Virus record (IMG/VR): IMGVR_UViG_3300002143_000074
Location: 1 to 59,203 of that record
DNA: 59,203 bases
Reading direction: 5' to 3' (one strand)
DNA from: a virus
Below are positions 22,987 to 31,898 of the stretch, in pieces. The translations under genes and the position numbers were made by a program. Each line of letters begins with the position of its first letter. Positions within the stretch are counted from its first letter, which is position 1. The notes under the pieces were generated by a model. The model had not been told where the DNA came from. It saw only the letters and a program-made list of their open reading frames with translations, and made no database searches.

Positions 22987-23175
22987 ATGAGTGACTCGAA
23001 ATTGAATTTTAACTTAGACCGAATTCATATTAATGAGTTTAGTAAAATGACACATGAAAATGTTAGTCGAGATGACCTACTTAAAGACGTATTTGACCCA
23101 CTATATGTGGATAAATTTTTTCCCATTCAATTAGACCAAGAGGTTAGATTGGAACATTTTTATGAACGACAATAG
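22987..23175 (+). CDS. hypothetical protein, 62 aa
   Basis: Acidic, helical, ends in TAG and overlaps the zinc-ribbon gene by 14 nt. Confidence 0.55.
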   Translation: MSDSKLNFNLDRIHINEFSKMTHENVSRDDLLKDVFDPLYVDKFFPIQLDQEVRLEHFYERQ

Positions 23176-23335
23176 ATGTCCAAAGTGCGGTGTGCTATTC
23201 TGTATCTACCCAAAACCGGAAGATTCGGATTACTGTTTAATGTGCGCATATAAAGAATTGCAACACATGCGTCGTGATTACCGAACTGCAAGTGAACAGT
23301 GGAATCAATACAGAAAACTTTACACTACAAATTGA
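23162..23335 (+). CDS. zinc-ribbon mini-protein, 57 aa
   Basis: CPKCGVLFC and YCLMCAYKEL form a four-cysteine zinc knuckle near the N-terminus; the C-terminus is basic and helical. Confidence 0.6.
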   Translation: MNDNRCPKCGVLFCIYPKPEDSDYCLMCAYKELQHMRRDYRTASEQWNQYRKLYTTN

Positions 23336-23336
23336 T

Positions 23337-23741
23337 ATGAATAATAGAGAAACACATTTTAGAGTTTGGGATACTGATAGTAAAAAATTTTGGAATGGTC
23401 CATTTAATAATTATTTAAACGAAATTTTTGAAAAAAAGAGATTTATTTTTCAACAATATACCGGATTAAAAGACAAAAACGGTGTAAGAATTTATGATGG
23501 TGATATTTTAAAAGAAACCCACTATGAAGATTGGACCGATGAAAATGGATTTGAATATTTGGGTGTGGTGAGACATAAAGTTTACTCTAATAATGATGCT
23601 GGTAATCAGTTTTCAGGTTTCGTAACATTTCCTAATTTAAATGAAAATAAAGAATATAGTGGAAATCCAATAAAGACAAATTGTGAAATTGTCGGGAATA
23701 TCTTTGAAAACCCCGATTTAATTAAACAAACCTTGGAATAA
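23337..23741 (+). CDS. YopX family protein
   Basis: THFRVWDTDSKKFW at the N-terminus, FQQYTGLKDKNGVRIYDGDIL in the middle and CEIVGNIFENPDLI at the end are diagnostic of YopX phage proteins (beta-barrel, unknown function). ATG 23337 is chosen because homologues start just before RVWD. Confidence 0.85.
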   Translation: MNNRETHFRVWDTDSKKFWNGPFNNYLNEIFEKKRFIFQQYTGLKDKNGVRIYDGDILKETHYEDWTDENGFEYLGVVRHKVYSNNDAGNQFSGFVTFPNLNENKEYSGNPIKTNCEIVGNIFENPDLIKQTLE

Positions 23742-23791
23742 AAACTTCTTCTTTTTTCTTTACCTTTCTTGTAATACTCTTGAACTGACAT

Positions 23792-24223
23792 ATGAAGATT
23801 TTATCGAAGGTAAAGACTATCAAATCAAAGACTGGTGAATTGCATTTTGAGAGATTTGCAATCATTGAGTTGTCACGATTCGCTATCTACATTCACCGTA
23901 TTCATAAGGAGGATAAGGATTTACACCTACACAGTCACCCATGGAATTTTTGGTCAATGATTTTGAGTGGTGAGTATTACGAGAAATACATTGGTCGGGA
24001 TGTTTTTTACGAACCGCAAGAATTCACACGTATTCGTGATAAATGGTCAGTGTCAAAGGCCGATAGAAGTTTTTATCATAAGATACTTGCTATTGTGAAG
24101 GGACCAGTATATACTCTATTCGTTACGTGGGGAAAACACGAACCGTGGTATTATATGGTCGATGAGGAAAAAATCGAATCGACAAAATATCGTGAAATGA
24201 AGAATACAACCGGATTCAAATAA
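23792..24223 (+). CDS. cupin-fold protein, 143 aa
   Basis: HLHSHPWNFWSMILSGEYYE gives the cupin HxH...E metal site, and SFYHKI...YTLFVTWGK the second half with another His. Small single-domain phage cupin. Substrate unknown. Confidence 0.68.
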   Translation: MKILSKVKTIKSKTGELHFERFAIIELSRFAIYIHRIHKEDKDLHLHSHPWNFWSMILSGEYYEKYIGRDVFYEPQEFTRIRDKWSVSKADRSFYHKILAIVKGPVYTLFVTWGKHEPWYYMVDEEKIESTKYREMKNTTGFK

Positions 24224-24225
24224 TT

Positions 24226-24795
24226 ATGACTGGATATACTGCAGTATTACAAGAGGGTGACGTATCACTTAAACAATTTGTGTTGACTTGTGCGCGAGCA
24301 TTTGGTCCATGTATTGAACAACGTGATGAAAATTCTGACGTTCCTCCACGAAAAGTTGAGTTGGACGTTTCCTATGAACAATCGGAAATTGAACGATTGA
24401 AGAATGAAGAATACACTCTCACAGACTTTGAGGAATACGTTGCAAAACAACGTGAGTATTATGTGACCACCAAGAATAAAAAGAAGGTCATTAAGAAAAA
24501 ATATCAAGAAATGTTGACTCAGGTTAAAAATTGGTCACCACCAACGGAATCCCATACTCCATTGAAGAATTTCATGATTTCGCAGATTGAAGATTCTATC
24601 GAATTCGATTGTAAAATGAAGTATTATGATGATGAACAACGTCGTCTTGGTGAATTGACGTTTGGAGAATGGCAATCCACTATGATTGAATGCCGTGATA
24701 AAGCTCTCAGAAACATGAATATTTCGATTGAAGAGAAAACACGAAACGTCAAATTCCAAAACGAATGGATTGACAAACTCTACGCTAGCCTATAA
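24226..24795 (+). CDS. conserved phage protein (MTGYTA...CARAFG type), 189 aa
   Basis: MTGYTAVLQEGDVSLKQFV followed by CARAFGP is a pattern I recall from a widespread phage and bacterial family of unknown function. The rest is a long charged coiled coil. Confidence 0.6.
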   Translation: MTGYTAVLQEGDVSLKQFVLTCARAFGPCIEQRDENSDVPPRKVELDVSYEQSEIERLKNEEYTLTDFEEYVAKQREYYVTTKNKKKVIKKKYQEMLTQVKNWSPPTESHTPLKNFMISQIEDSIEFDCKMKYYDDEQRRLGELTFGEWQSTMIECRDKALRNMNISIEEKTRNVKFQNEWIDKLYASL

Positions 24796-24798
24796 AGT

Positions 24799-25011
24799 AT
24801 GAAAATAACCAGAGAACGACGTATTGAATTGACAGATGGAAATATGGTCATTACGTGGGACGAAAGATTCTATTCCGATAGAGTCCAGATAAATGTCAAA
24901 AATGATACATATAGAGGTGATAGTCTCATTATTAAAATCAGTGAAATCGACAAACTTATCGAGACATTAAAATCAATGAAAGAGACGTTGAAAACAGACA
25001 AAATTATATGA
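24799..25011 (+). CDS. hypothetical protein, 70 aa
   Basis: Beta-rich N-terminus and a helical C-terminus EIDKLIETLKSMKETLK that resembles the end of the 60-aa protein at 32573-32755 (EVDTLINMLNKLKEELK); possibly distant paralogues. Confidence 0.6.
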   Translation: MKITRERRIELTDGNMVITWDERFYSDRVQINVKNDTYRGDSLIIKISEIDKLIETLKSMKETLKTDKII

Positions 25012-25820
25012 AAACGACAAGACAAGGTGCATTTGAAACCAACAGTAGTTCATCTCACAGCATCACGATTAATGATAAGAATGTCCTTTTGGACAGCATT
25101 ACTCCCGATGCGAATGGTGTGATTACTTTGTATGGTGGTGAATTTGGTTGGGAATATGCGAAATATACCGACCCTATCACCAAGGCCAATTATTGTGCAA
25201 TTGATGCGCAACATAATGAAGAAATGATAAATATGCTCCGTGAGGTTATTATGGAACATACCGGAGCCAAGGATGTCGTCATTAAATTTTCAACTGATTG
25301 GAATAGTCCAGACCATTCCTACATTGACCATCAAAGTATGGGAACCAGTAACACCGCATTTGTCAGTAAAGACCAATTGAAGAATTTCATTTTCAATGTC
25401 AAGAGTGTTCTTTACACCGGAAATGATAATGATAGTGGTCCTCCAAATTTCTACGATGAAGATGTAGATTCGATGACGTATTATGTTTCTCTCGAAGGAA
25501 CATCTGGTGGTAAATGTTATATTCATGAAAAGGATATTGATAACAAAGAAAAATTGACAAAAATTCTATGTAATCTCTATAGAGAAAATGTCAACAATGA
25601 ATATTCATCTTGGAATCAATCTCATAACTTCATGACATATGAAGAAAGAAAAAGTCACTATTATCACATGGATTATAGGTCTGGTGACGAGGGTATCGAC
25701 TTTGATAAAAAGACGGTGAGACTTGTTAGAGAATCGTATCTATATGATGGTGAGGGTAATTTAAAAGAACGAAAAGTTGACGCTGAAAAATTCATCAAGT
25801 TTGAAGTTCTTCCTCGATAA
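25008..25820 (+). CDS. TNSSSSHS-motif phage protein, 270 aa
   Basis: RQGAFETNSSSSHSITI at the N-terminus is a motif I recall from conserved phage proteins of unknown function. Acidic, soluble, without other recognisable domains. Confidence 0.6.
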   Translation: MKTTRQGAFETNSSSSHSITINDKNVLLDSITPDANGVITLYGGEFGWEYAKYTDPITKANYCAIDAQHNEEMINMLREVIMEHTGAKDVVIKFSTDWNSPDHSYIDHQSMGTSNTAFVSKDQLKNFIFNVKSVLYTGNDNDSGPPNFYDEDVDSMTYYVSLEGTSGGKCYIHEKDIDNKEKLTKILCNLYRENVNNEYSSWNQSHNFMTYEERKSHYYHMDYRSGDEGIDFDKKTVRLVRESYLYDGEGNLKERKVDAEKFIKFEVLPR

Positions 25821-25826
25821 AATCGG

Positions 25827-25854
25827 TTGACTTTATCTAAAACCTAGATATAGT
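25827..25854 (+). promoter_or_regulatory. sigma70-like promoter of the split radical SAM gene
   Basis: TTGACT (25827-25832), 16-nt spacer, TATAGT (25849-25854). The expected start of transcription coincides with the ATG at 25862, so the mRNA may be leaderless. AAAACCTAGATAT (25839-25851) recurs at 29612-29624. Confidence 0.65.
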
Positions 25855-25861
25855 GACGTCA

Positions 25862-26305
25862 ATGAATGTTTTGAACAAATACATCAATGGTAACTACACA
25901 GTAACCATCTTTGATGATGGAACCAAGGAACGGGAGTATGAAGGTATTCCCGTTCCTAAATGGCCCGAATCATGTGATGTGAAGGTGACTGATTACTGTG
26001 ATGCGAATTGTCCGTTTTGTTTTCACCCCGATTCCGAAGTAATGACATTATTAGGAAACAAAAAAATATCAGAATTGGTGGTTGGTCAATTGATATATTC
26101 TTTTGATGAAACTAAAAAACAGATAGAACTATCTACAATAGAACAGGTTATAACTAAAAATGTAGATGAAAAGTTGATTGTAATTGAATTAGAAAATGGG
26201 AAAGTCATCAAATGTACCTATAATCATGAAATTTTTACAAATAATCGTGGTTGGGTAGAAGCATCTAAACTTTCAATAGAAGACGATATAAATCACATTT
26301 TATAA
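25862..26305 (+). CDS. radical SAM protein, N-terminal half plus N-intein
   Basis: Residues 1-52 are N-extein and end at CDANCPF, the start of the CxxxCxxC iron-sulfur motif. Residue 53 (codon 26018-26020) is Cys1 of an intein: CFHPDSEVMTLLGNKKISEL is intein block A, and IKCTYNHEIFTNNRGWVEASKL is block B with its conserved His. The frame stops at TAA after 95 intein residues, so the protein can only be completed by trans-splicing with the product of 27112-27957. Confidence 0.85.
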   Translation: MNVLNKYINGNYTVTIFDDGTKEREYEGIPVPKWPESCDVKVTDYCDANCPFCFHPDSEVMTLLGNKKISELVVGQLIYSFDETKKQIELSTIEQVITKNVDEKLIVIELENGKVIKCTYNHEIFTNNRGWVEASKLSIEDDINHIL

Positions 26306-26330
26306 TTGGTTTTAGATACTTATATCTATA

Positions 26331-27122
26331 ATGAATAGATATATAACAAATTTAAAATTAAAAACGTGCCATATTTGTAATTCCACATTTAATGGAACAC
26401 GACATAGAAAAACATGTTCTCCAGAATGTACTAGAAAATCAAAATTAAATGGAATGGTTAAGGTATTCCATCGTAAATTTTGTAAAGATTGTAATATTTT
26501 AATTTCCGAAAAAATTAAATTTGGATCTCTTGCAAAAGAAATAAACAATAACAATAAAAGATGTAAAAAATGTTCGGATATAAATCGACACAATTGGTAT
26601 ATCAATAGAAACAAAATTAAATCCGAAGCAAATAAGAAAAGTAATGGTAAAAAAATGGAAACCTTAAAACATCGGATGAAGATTAATAATCCAATGTTTA
26701 AATCGGAGACAAGATTAAAAGTTAAAAAAACTTTAGATGAAAAAATAAAATCTGGAATTATAAAATACAAAACTGGTCCAGAACACCATCTATGGAAAGG
26801 AAATCGTCAAAATAACAGTGTAATTAGAACAAGATTGAAAAATTGGAAAAAATCAGTATTGGAGAAATTTGATTACAAGTGTTATCATTGTGAATCTAAT
26901 ATAAATTTAGAAATACATCACATAGAACCATTAAGAAATATCATAAAAAAATTCACAGATAAACCGTTAAAAGAATACAATCAAGATTCCAAAGAATTTG
27001 AAAATTTAATTTTTATCTTGATTAATTATCATTTCAATAGTAATATTGGCGTATGTTTATGTGATAAGTGTCATTCGCAAGTGGATAAATTTAGAAAACA
27101 AACTTTTATTAATGAAAATTAA
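26331..27122 (+). CDS. free-standing HNH homing endonuclease between split-intein halves
   Basis: Three Cys pairs (CHICNSTF...TCSPEC; FCKDCNI; RCKKCSD) precede a C-terminal HNH nuclease: KCYHCESNINLEIHHIEPLR followed by VCLCDKCHSQVD. 263 aa, with its own ATG 25 nt after the N-half stop. Its stop overlaps the C-half start (ATGAAAATTAA). This is the fractured-gene arrangement described for metagenomic phages, where the endonuclease is not fused to the intein. Confidence 0.85.
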   Translation: MNRYITNLKLKTCHICNSTFNGTRHRKTCSPECTRKSKLNGMVKVFHRKFCKDCNILISEKIKFGSLAKEINNNNKRCKKCSDINRHNWYINRNKIKSEANKKSNGKKMETLKHRMKINNPMFKSETRLKVKKTLDEKIKSGIIKYKTGPEHHLWKGNRQNNSVIRTRLKNWKKSVLEKFDYKCYHCESNINLEIHHIEPLRNIIKKFTDKPLKEYNQDSKEFENLIFILINYHFNSNIGVCLCDKCHSQVDKFRKQTFINEN

Positions 27123-27957
27123 ATCAATTAGTCGAGAAAAATATACTGGTGTTGTCTATGATTTGACCGTGGTTAAAAATCATAATTATTTTGTTTCTAA
27201 TTGTTTGGTACACAACTGTCACGAAAAATCAACCGTGGATGGACTTCATGGTGATGAAGAATTGGGATTGAATCTATTTCGAGACTTGCCAGCCGGTGCA
27301 GAACTTGCTATTGGTGGTGGTAATCCTTTGAGTTGGGATGGTTTGTATAGATTTACCGACACCATGAAAGAACGGGGTGTAATCTGTAACATCACCGTCA
27401 ATAGTGTTCACGTTCGTAAATTCGATTCTCTAATCGAAAGTATGGTTCAAGACAAAACCATTCACGGTCTTGGTATCAGTTACTTCCGAGCATTACTGCA
27501 CAATTGTCTCCCATTCACTAAGATGACTCCAAATGTCGTATTTCACGTCATTATGGGTGTTCATACCATTGAGGATTTGCGACACATTATCAAGACAGTT
27601 CCCAACGCAAAAGTGTTGTTGTTGGGATACAAACAATATGGTCGTGGTGAAAAATACTTCTCCCCAACCATTGAGAAAAATTTGTATGATTGGTATGTGA
27701 CTTTGCATGAATTTTTCAAGGTCAAGGATTTGACTCTCAGTTTTGATAACTTGGGAATCAAACAAATGAAGCTGGAGAGATTCTTTGATAAAGAACAATG
27801 GAATCAATTTTACATGGGTGACGATGGAAAGTTCACACTTTTTGTCGATTTAGTTAAACTAGAATATTGTAAATCTTCAACCACACCAATACGATATAAA
27901 ATTGAAAAAGACGATAATTCTGAGTCTATTTTTAGAAAAATTAGAGAAATAGGATAA
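27112..27957 (+). CDS. C-intein plus radical SAM protein, C-terminal half
   Basis: ATG 27112 starts a 35-residue C-intein: GVVYDLTVVKNHNYFVSNCLVHN ends in the HN splice dipeptide, and the +1 residue is Cys (27217). C-extein begins CHEKSTVDG, supplying the third Cys of CxxxCxxC, then GGGNPLSWDGLYRFTD and a (beta/alpha) body. Spliced protein about 298 aa. Target reaction unknown. Every product lacks the complete cluster motif until splicing. Confidence 0.87.
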   Translation: MKIKSISREKYTGVVYDLTVVKNHNYFVSNCLVHNCHEKSTVDGLHGDEELGLNLFRDLPAGAELAIGGGNPLSWDGLYRFTDTMKERGVICNITVNSVHVRKFDSLIESMVQDKTIHGLGISYFRALLHNCLPFTKMTPNVVFHVIMGVHTIEDLRHIIKTVPNAKVLLLGYKQYGRGEKYFSPTIEKNLYDWYVTLHEFFKVKDLTLSFDNLGIKQMKLERFFDKEQWNQFYMGDDGKFTLFVDLVKLEYCKSSTTPIRYKIEKDDNSESIFRKIREIG

Positions 27958-27964
27958 TGATATA

Positions 27965-27972
27965 TATTTATA
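27965..27972 (+). promoter_or_regulatory. TATTTATA box, 6 nt before start codon
   Basis: Same box as at 4056 and other late genes, upstream of a GIY-YIG gene. Confidence 0.4.
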
Positions 27973-27978
27973 TGGGTA

Positions 27979-28872
27979 ATGAGTAAAAATTATCACATAT
28001 ATAGAATAAAAAATATTCTCACAAATAAAGTTTATGTCGGAATGACAACATGTTTAACAAATCGTTGGAAAAGACATCTAAAACTGTTAAAGTGGAATAA
28101 ACATCATAGTGTAAAATTGCAAAGAAGTTATAATAAATATGGCGTTGAAAATTTTACATTTGAGAAAATATCGTCACACATCTGTTCATTATCCGAAATA
28201 CGGTTGATAGAAATAAAAATCATAAAGATAGAAAATTCTTATCATGATGGGTATAATTGTACAGAAGGTGGAGATTGTTATACACATAAACTTGGTAAAT
28301 TACATCCTCTTTCAAAACCTTTACATCAATATGATTTAGATGGAAATTGGATTAAAACTTGGGAATCCCGTTCTCTCGCAGTTGGTGAATTAAAAAAAGA
28401 AATATCGGTGACCAAATCAAAAAAACCAAAAATTTCACACAATCATATATGGTCATACGATTTCTACGGACCATTAACACGTCGTTTTCATAAAGTGTTT
28501 AAGTATTCTCTCAATGGTCTATTCATATCATCTTATGTCAATTGTCAACATGCGGCTAAGGTAAATAAATTAAATTCATCAAATATAGACCGATGCATCC
28601 GAGGAAAGACAAAAACTGCATATGGGTATCAGTGGAATTCTAAGTATTGTGATAAAATTTGTGAAGTAATTCCCAATAATCATGATAAAATAGTAAAACA
28701 GTCGGGAAAACGTATAGTGCAATATGACATTTATGGTAATTTAATTAACTCATTTCCATCATTAGGGAAAGCCGCTTTATCGGTTTCTGGAAACTACGAA
28801 AATATATCAAAATGCTGTAACGGTCACAGTAAAACCGCATATGGGTATATCTGGTCGTTTGAAAAGAGTTGA
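27979..28872 (+). CDS. GIY-YIG homing endonuclease with NUMOD1 repeats, 297 aa
   Basis: HIYRIKNILTNKVYVGMTT is GIY-YIG; LQRSYNKYGVENFTFEKI follows; the C-terminus has NUMOD1-type repeats (LHQYDLDGNWIKTW; VFKYSLNGLFISSY; VQYDIYGNLINSFPS...GYIWSF). Sits directly after the split radical SAM gene. Confidence 0.85.
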   Translation: MSKNYHIYRIKNILTNKVYVGMTTCLTNRWKRHLKLLKWNKHHSVKLQRSYNKYGVENFTFEKISSHICSLSEIRLIEIKIIKIENSYHDGYNCTEGGDCYTHKLGKLHPLSKPLHQYDLDGNWIKTWESRSLAVGELKKEISVTKSKKPKISHNHIWSYDFYGPLTRRFHKVFKYSLNGLFISSYVNCQHAAKVNKLNSSNIDRCIRGKTKTAYGYQWNSKYCDKICEVIPNNHDKIVKQSGKRIVQYDIYGNLINSFPSLGKAALSVSGNYENISKCCNGHSKTAYGYIWSFEKS

Positions 28873-28896
28873 CATTGTATAAACATGTGATAAAAA
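28869..28896 (+). promoter_or_regulatory. sigma70-like promoter
   Basis: TTGACA (28869-28874) overlapping the endonuclease stop, 16-nt spacer, TAAAAA (28891-28896). Would drive the phosphatase pair. Confidence 0.5.
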
Positions 28897-28907
28897 TTAA
28901 GAAGTCT

Positions 28908-29054
28908 ATGATTCGTTTTAATAATCTTGTTCATCAATTTAGAGTATTGGATGATATTAAATCGTTGCCACCAAGTGGAACGGTGAGGACAAACGTAACT
29001 CCCAATCTTCGTGCTGATAAGGTGGCGTTTTTCGACGGAAAAGATGAAGCCTAA
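28908..29054 (+). CDS. hypothetical protein, 48 aa
   Basis: ATG 12 nt after the -10 box; overlaps the phosphatase start by 11 nt. No motif. Confidence 0.5.
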   Translation: MIRFNNLVHQFRVLDDIKSLPPSGTVRTNVTPNLRADKVAFFDGKDEA

Positions 29055-29574
29055 ACGTATTTTCAAAGTCACACGTAATCCAGATGATTATGATGAACTT
29101 CGAGATGTGAACTATGTAAAGGAGAACTTTGCATCGGTAATCAATGTCTCTGATACAGAGTGTCTTACGTTTAAATATATGGAATCTGGAATACCTAGTT
29201 ACTGGTTTCCAATCCACGAAACTTGGCATTGGGGTTATGGCCCATTTTACGCAACTGCGAAAATTCACGACCAAAACACGACTGGCAAACCAATCCTCAT
29301 TCACTGTCACGCAGGAGCCAATAGGTCTGTCACGGTTGCTTACTGTGTGTTGAAGTCTCTTGGACGAACCGATGAAGAATGTAATCGTGAAATTGGTAGA
29401 GATGCCAAGTTTCAATATGATATGAATATCTATAAGGGATACATACCTCATGACGTTATCGACTTTTTATATGGTCGTTACGAAAAACCTACATACTCTA
29501 TTGGTGGATTACTGCAAAATATCGGAAGTCCCAACATTTTTTTAAAGAAAAAAGAAATCACAATCACTAAATAA
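29044..29574 (+). CDS. dual-specificity/tyrosine phosphatase
   Basis: ILIHCHAGANRSVTVAYCVL carries the HCxxGxxR P-loop with the catalytic Cys and Arg; NVSDTECLTF and GYGPFYATAKIHD fit the DSP fold (general-acid loop). 176 aa. May act on host phosphoproteins or phosphorylated RNA ends. Confidence 0.85.
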   Translation: MKPKRIFKVTRNPDDYDELRDVNYVKENFASVINVSDTECLTFKYMESGIPSYWFPIHETWHWGYGPFYATAKIHDQNTTGKPILIHCHAGANRSVTVAYCVLKSLGRTDEECNREIGRDAKFQYDMNIYKGYIPHDVIDFLYGRYEKPTYSIGGLLQNIGSPNIFLKKKEITITK

Positions 29575-29580
29575 AAACCA

Positions 29581-29608
29581 TTGACAAAATAAACAAACCA
29601 TAGTAAAA
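29581..29608 (+). promoter_or_regulatory. weak sigma70-like promoter
   Basis: TTGACA (29581-29586), then GTAAAA after 16 nt, or TAAAAC after 17 nt. Between it and the ATG lies AAAACCTAGATAT, shared with the promoter at 25827. Confidence 0.4.
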
Positions 29609-29622
29609 CTTAAAACCTAGAT

Positions 29623-30717
29623 ATGACAGCTCCAAATACTGAAACACCAAAGTATAAACTAACCGAAGAACATCGAGCACAACTTGACCCATGGGCAAAG
29701 AGATGGGTTAAAAACGCATTGTCAACCGACGCAATGACGGATGACGACAAGTTGGATTGTGTGAAGTATGTTCGTGAAATGTATAAAGCAGCTGATGTTG
29801 CTGAACCCAAGGATATTTTCTTTGTCAAGAGTCCATTTGCATTGGCTCTCGCGGGTGGATTTTGTTTGGCGGCTGACCGACTTGGTGCCGCTAGTAAGTT
29901 CACGAAGTCTGAAATTGTGAATCACATCAACTCTCTTGAAGGTCCAATCGTTTCCGACGAGAAGTGGTATTCAACCAAATACGACAAACGTGCGTTGTCT
30001 GAATATTTTGGGTTTGGTCAAAGTGGATTGGACGCAATTAAGGAAGTCCACGACATGTGGAATGGTGGTAATCAATGGAGTGGTTGGATTAGTTATATTT
30101 CCTTCTTCCGATACGTCGCCAAGTTGGACATCGACTATACCAAGTGGAATCCATATGAAAAACTCGCTGAGTTGTCTGGACCACGTATTGTTCATGAGAA
30201 TTTCTGTATTATTTCCGATAAGCCAGAGGTTTTGAAGTTGAATTCGACGGATGCTCCCCACAACGAAACCGGACCATTCTGTAAGTGGCGGGACGGTTCT
30301 GCTCTATACTGTCACAACGGTGTACGAGTTCCTGCTTACGTCATTGAATCGCCACAAACCATTACGGTTGAGGATATTGAACAAGAAACGAACGCGGAAG
30401 TCCGTCGTGTCAAAATCACCAAGTATGGTCAAGAGAAGTTCATTCTTGATAGTAAGTCGGACGTTGTTCACACCGACGACTTTGGAACATTGTATAAAAA
30501 GTCAATGTCCAACGATGAACCAATGATGATGGTCAAGGTGGTTAATTCGACACCCGAACCAGATGGTTCATTCAAAGATTATTTCATCCGAGTTGACCCG
30601 AACGCATACGGTGGTTTACAAACCGCCAGAGCCGCTGTGGCCTCCACTTGGAGAAAAGAAGATGGTTCGATGTTATTTCCTCGACCAGAAGATTATGTCT
30701 TGGAAGTAGAGACTTAA
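29623..30717 (+). CDS. DUF6745 protein, 364 aa
   Basis: NETGPFCKWRDGSALYCHNGVRVP, TVEDIEQETNAEVRRVKITKYG and VKVVNSTPEPDGSFKDYFIRV are the features I associate with DUF6745, a bacterial family of unknown function. N-terminal half helical. Followed by a small partner also seen near this family in bacteria (memory). Confidence 0.7.
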   Translation: MTAPNTETPKYKLTEEHRAQLDPWAKRWVKNALSTDAMTDDDKLDCVKYVREMYKAADVAEPKDIFFVKSPFALALAGGFCLAADRLGAASKFTKSEIVNHINSLEGPIVSDEKWYSTKYDKRALSEYFGFGQSGLDAIKEVHDMWNGGNQWSGWISYISFFRYVAKLDIDYTKWNPYEKLAELSGPRIVHENFCIISDKPEVLKLNSTDAPHNETGPFCKWRDGSALYCHNGVRVPAYVIESPQTITVEDIEQETNAEVRRVKITKYGQEKFILDSKSDVVHTDDFGTLYKKSMSNDEPMMMVKVVNSTPEPDGSFKDYFIRVDPNAYGGLQTARAAVASTWRKEDGSMLFPRPEDYVLEVET

Positions 30718-30751
30718 TTCGGTAAACAAACTAGTTATTAATACAAATATT

Positions 30752-31069
30752 ATGAAAAACAACACATATCGACAGGGAGATGTTCTATTGGTTCCAACCA
30801 ATGAAATTCCAACAACACTCAAAGTCACTGAACGTGTCACATTGGCACTCGGTGAAGTAACCGGACATCATCACAGCATCCTCGACGGTTCTACCGTTGG
30901 TTATGCCGCTGATGCAGAGGGACTATGTGAATACCTCGAAGTCAAGTCCTCCGCTGGTGGACAATTGACTCACCAAGAACACAGCACCATTGTTTTGCCG
31001 AAGGGTAAATACAAGGTTGTGAAGCAAGTGGAATACACTCCTGCTGCCTTGGTCAACGTCCGAGACTAA
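30752..31069 (+). CDS. partner of DUF6745 protein, 105 aa
   Basis: YRQGDVLLVPTNEIP, ALGEVTGHHHSI and HQEHSTIVLPKGKYKVVKQVEYTP resemble a small beta-sandwich protein that, as I recall, is encoded next to DUF6745 genes in bacteria. Several His suggest metal binding. Confidence 0.6.
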   Translation: MKNNTYRQGDVLLVPTNEIPTTLKVTERVTLALGEVTGHHHSILDGSTVGYAADAEGLCEYLEVKSSAGGQLTHQEHSTIVLPKGKYKVVKQVEYTPAALVNVRD

Positions 31070-31100
31070 GTTGATTAGTCTCAATTAAAATTCAGTGTTT

Positions 31101-31138
31101 GTGGGGATATGGTTTATTCCAATCCCCACCAACTTTTT
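31101..31138 (+). terminator. rho-independent terminator
   Basis: GTGGGGAT (31101-31108) pairs with ATCCCCAC (31122-31129), with extra inner TGG/CCA pairs, followed by CAAC and TTTTT (31134-31138). Ends the DUF6745 transcript. Confidence 0.78.
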
Positions 31139-31143
31139 GTAAA

Positions 31144-31326
31144 ATGAAAAAGAAAGAGTTTTGGTCAGCATCTTTTAAAACGCAAAGAATTTATTCCGAT
31201 ATGGATAGGGTTATTGATACTAAGAAAGATAATACTTTCTGTTTAGTATTTAACTCAACAAATAAATATCCACAGATCCATACGCATGTGGAGTTATACG
31301 AAGGTATTTATGAATTTATTAGTTAA
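31144..31326 (+). CDS. hypothetical protein, 60 aa
   Basis: ATG directly after the terminator; basic N-terminus MKKKEFW. Overlaps the next ORF by 17 nt. No family. Confidence 0.5.
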   Translation: MKKKEFWSASFKTQRIYSDMDRVIDTKKDNTFCLVFNSTNKYPQIHTHVELYEGIYEFIS

Positions 31327-31522
31327 TAGAAATATTCAATTTCTAAACAAAATTGATTATATCAAACCTTTTACAAAACTGCGCATTTCATATGCGATAA
31401 CAGAAAAATATGTTGTAAAGGTAATTGATGAAGCGGATATTTGGTCCGGTTTAAAGATTTTTGGAAATCCCAAAGATATATTCAGCAATTCATCGAAACC
31501 ATATAGTGAATTTATTTTTTAG
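31310..31522 (+). CDS. hypothetical protein, 70 aa
   Basis: Overlaps the upstream gene; hydrophobic-charged alternation, ends in TAG. No family. Confidence 0.5.
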   Translation: MNLLVNRNIQFLNKIDYIKPFTKLRISYAITEKYVVKVIDEADIWSGLKIFGNPKDIFSNSSKPYSEFIF

Positions 31523-31552
31523 TAACCATGACTTATCGAAGTTGTCAAGAAT

Positions 31553-31816
31553 ATGATGAAAACACCAAACGTCTATAATTTAATTGAAGATCGAATTTAC
31601 AAAACAGTTAATGCACAAATAACTAAAAACTGTGAAGATGGTGCTTGGATGGAATGTTTTTCTACATGTGAAACGAGTAAAGGTGGGGATGATTACGATT
31701 TCGCAACGGTTAGAAATGGTGTATGCGAATTTACGTTGGGGCTGACCACTGGGGCTGCGGATGAGCAGATAACGAAATATATCATCGACAAACCGAGATA
31801 TTGGCTGAAATCGTAG
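31553..31816 (+). CDS. hypothetical protein, 87 aa
   Basis: Acidic with four Cys spread over the protein; ends in TAG, with the frame open for 28 further codons, so amber suppression would give a longer form. Confidence 0.55.
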   Translation: MMKTPNVYNLIEDRIYKTVNAQITKNCEDGAWMECFSTCETSKGGDDYDFATVRNGVCEFTLGLTTGAADEQITKYIIDKPRYWLKS

Positions 31817-31898
31817 ATTCGGATTGTCTATTTATTGTTACTGTATTTTGCATCTCAAGGCATTCCTATCCAATTTAGAGATAGTGATGATTTTTTGT

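Noticed and set aside
27046-27111. Upstream extension of the C-intein gene into the HNH gene
   Set aside because: C-intein alignment starts at the ATG at 27112 (MKIKSISREKY), the typical length for split C-inteins; the extra codons belong to the HNH gene in another frame.
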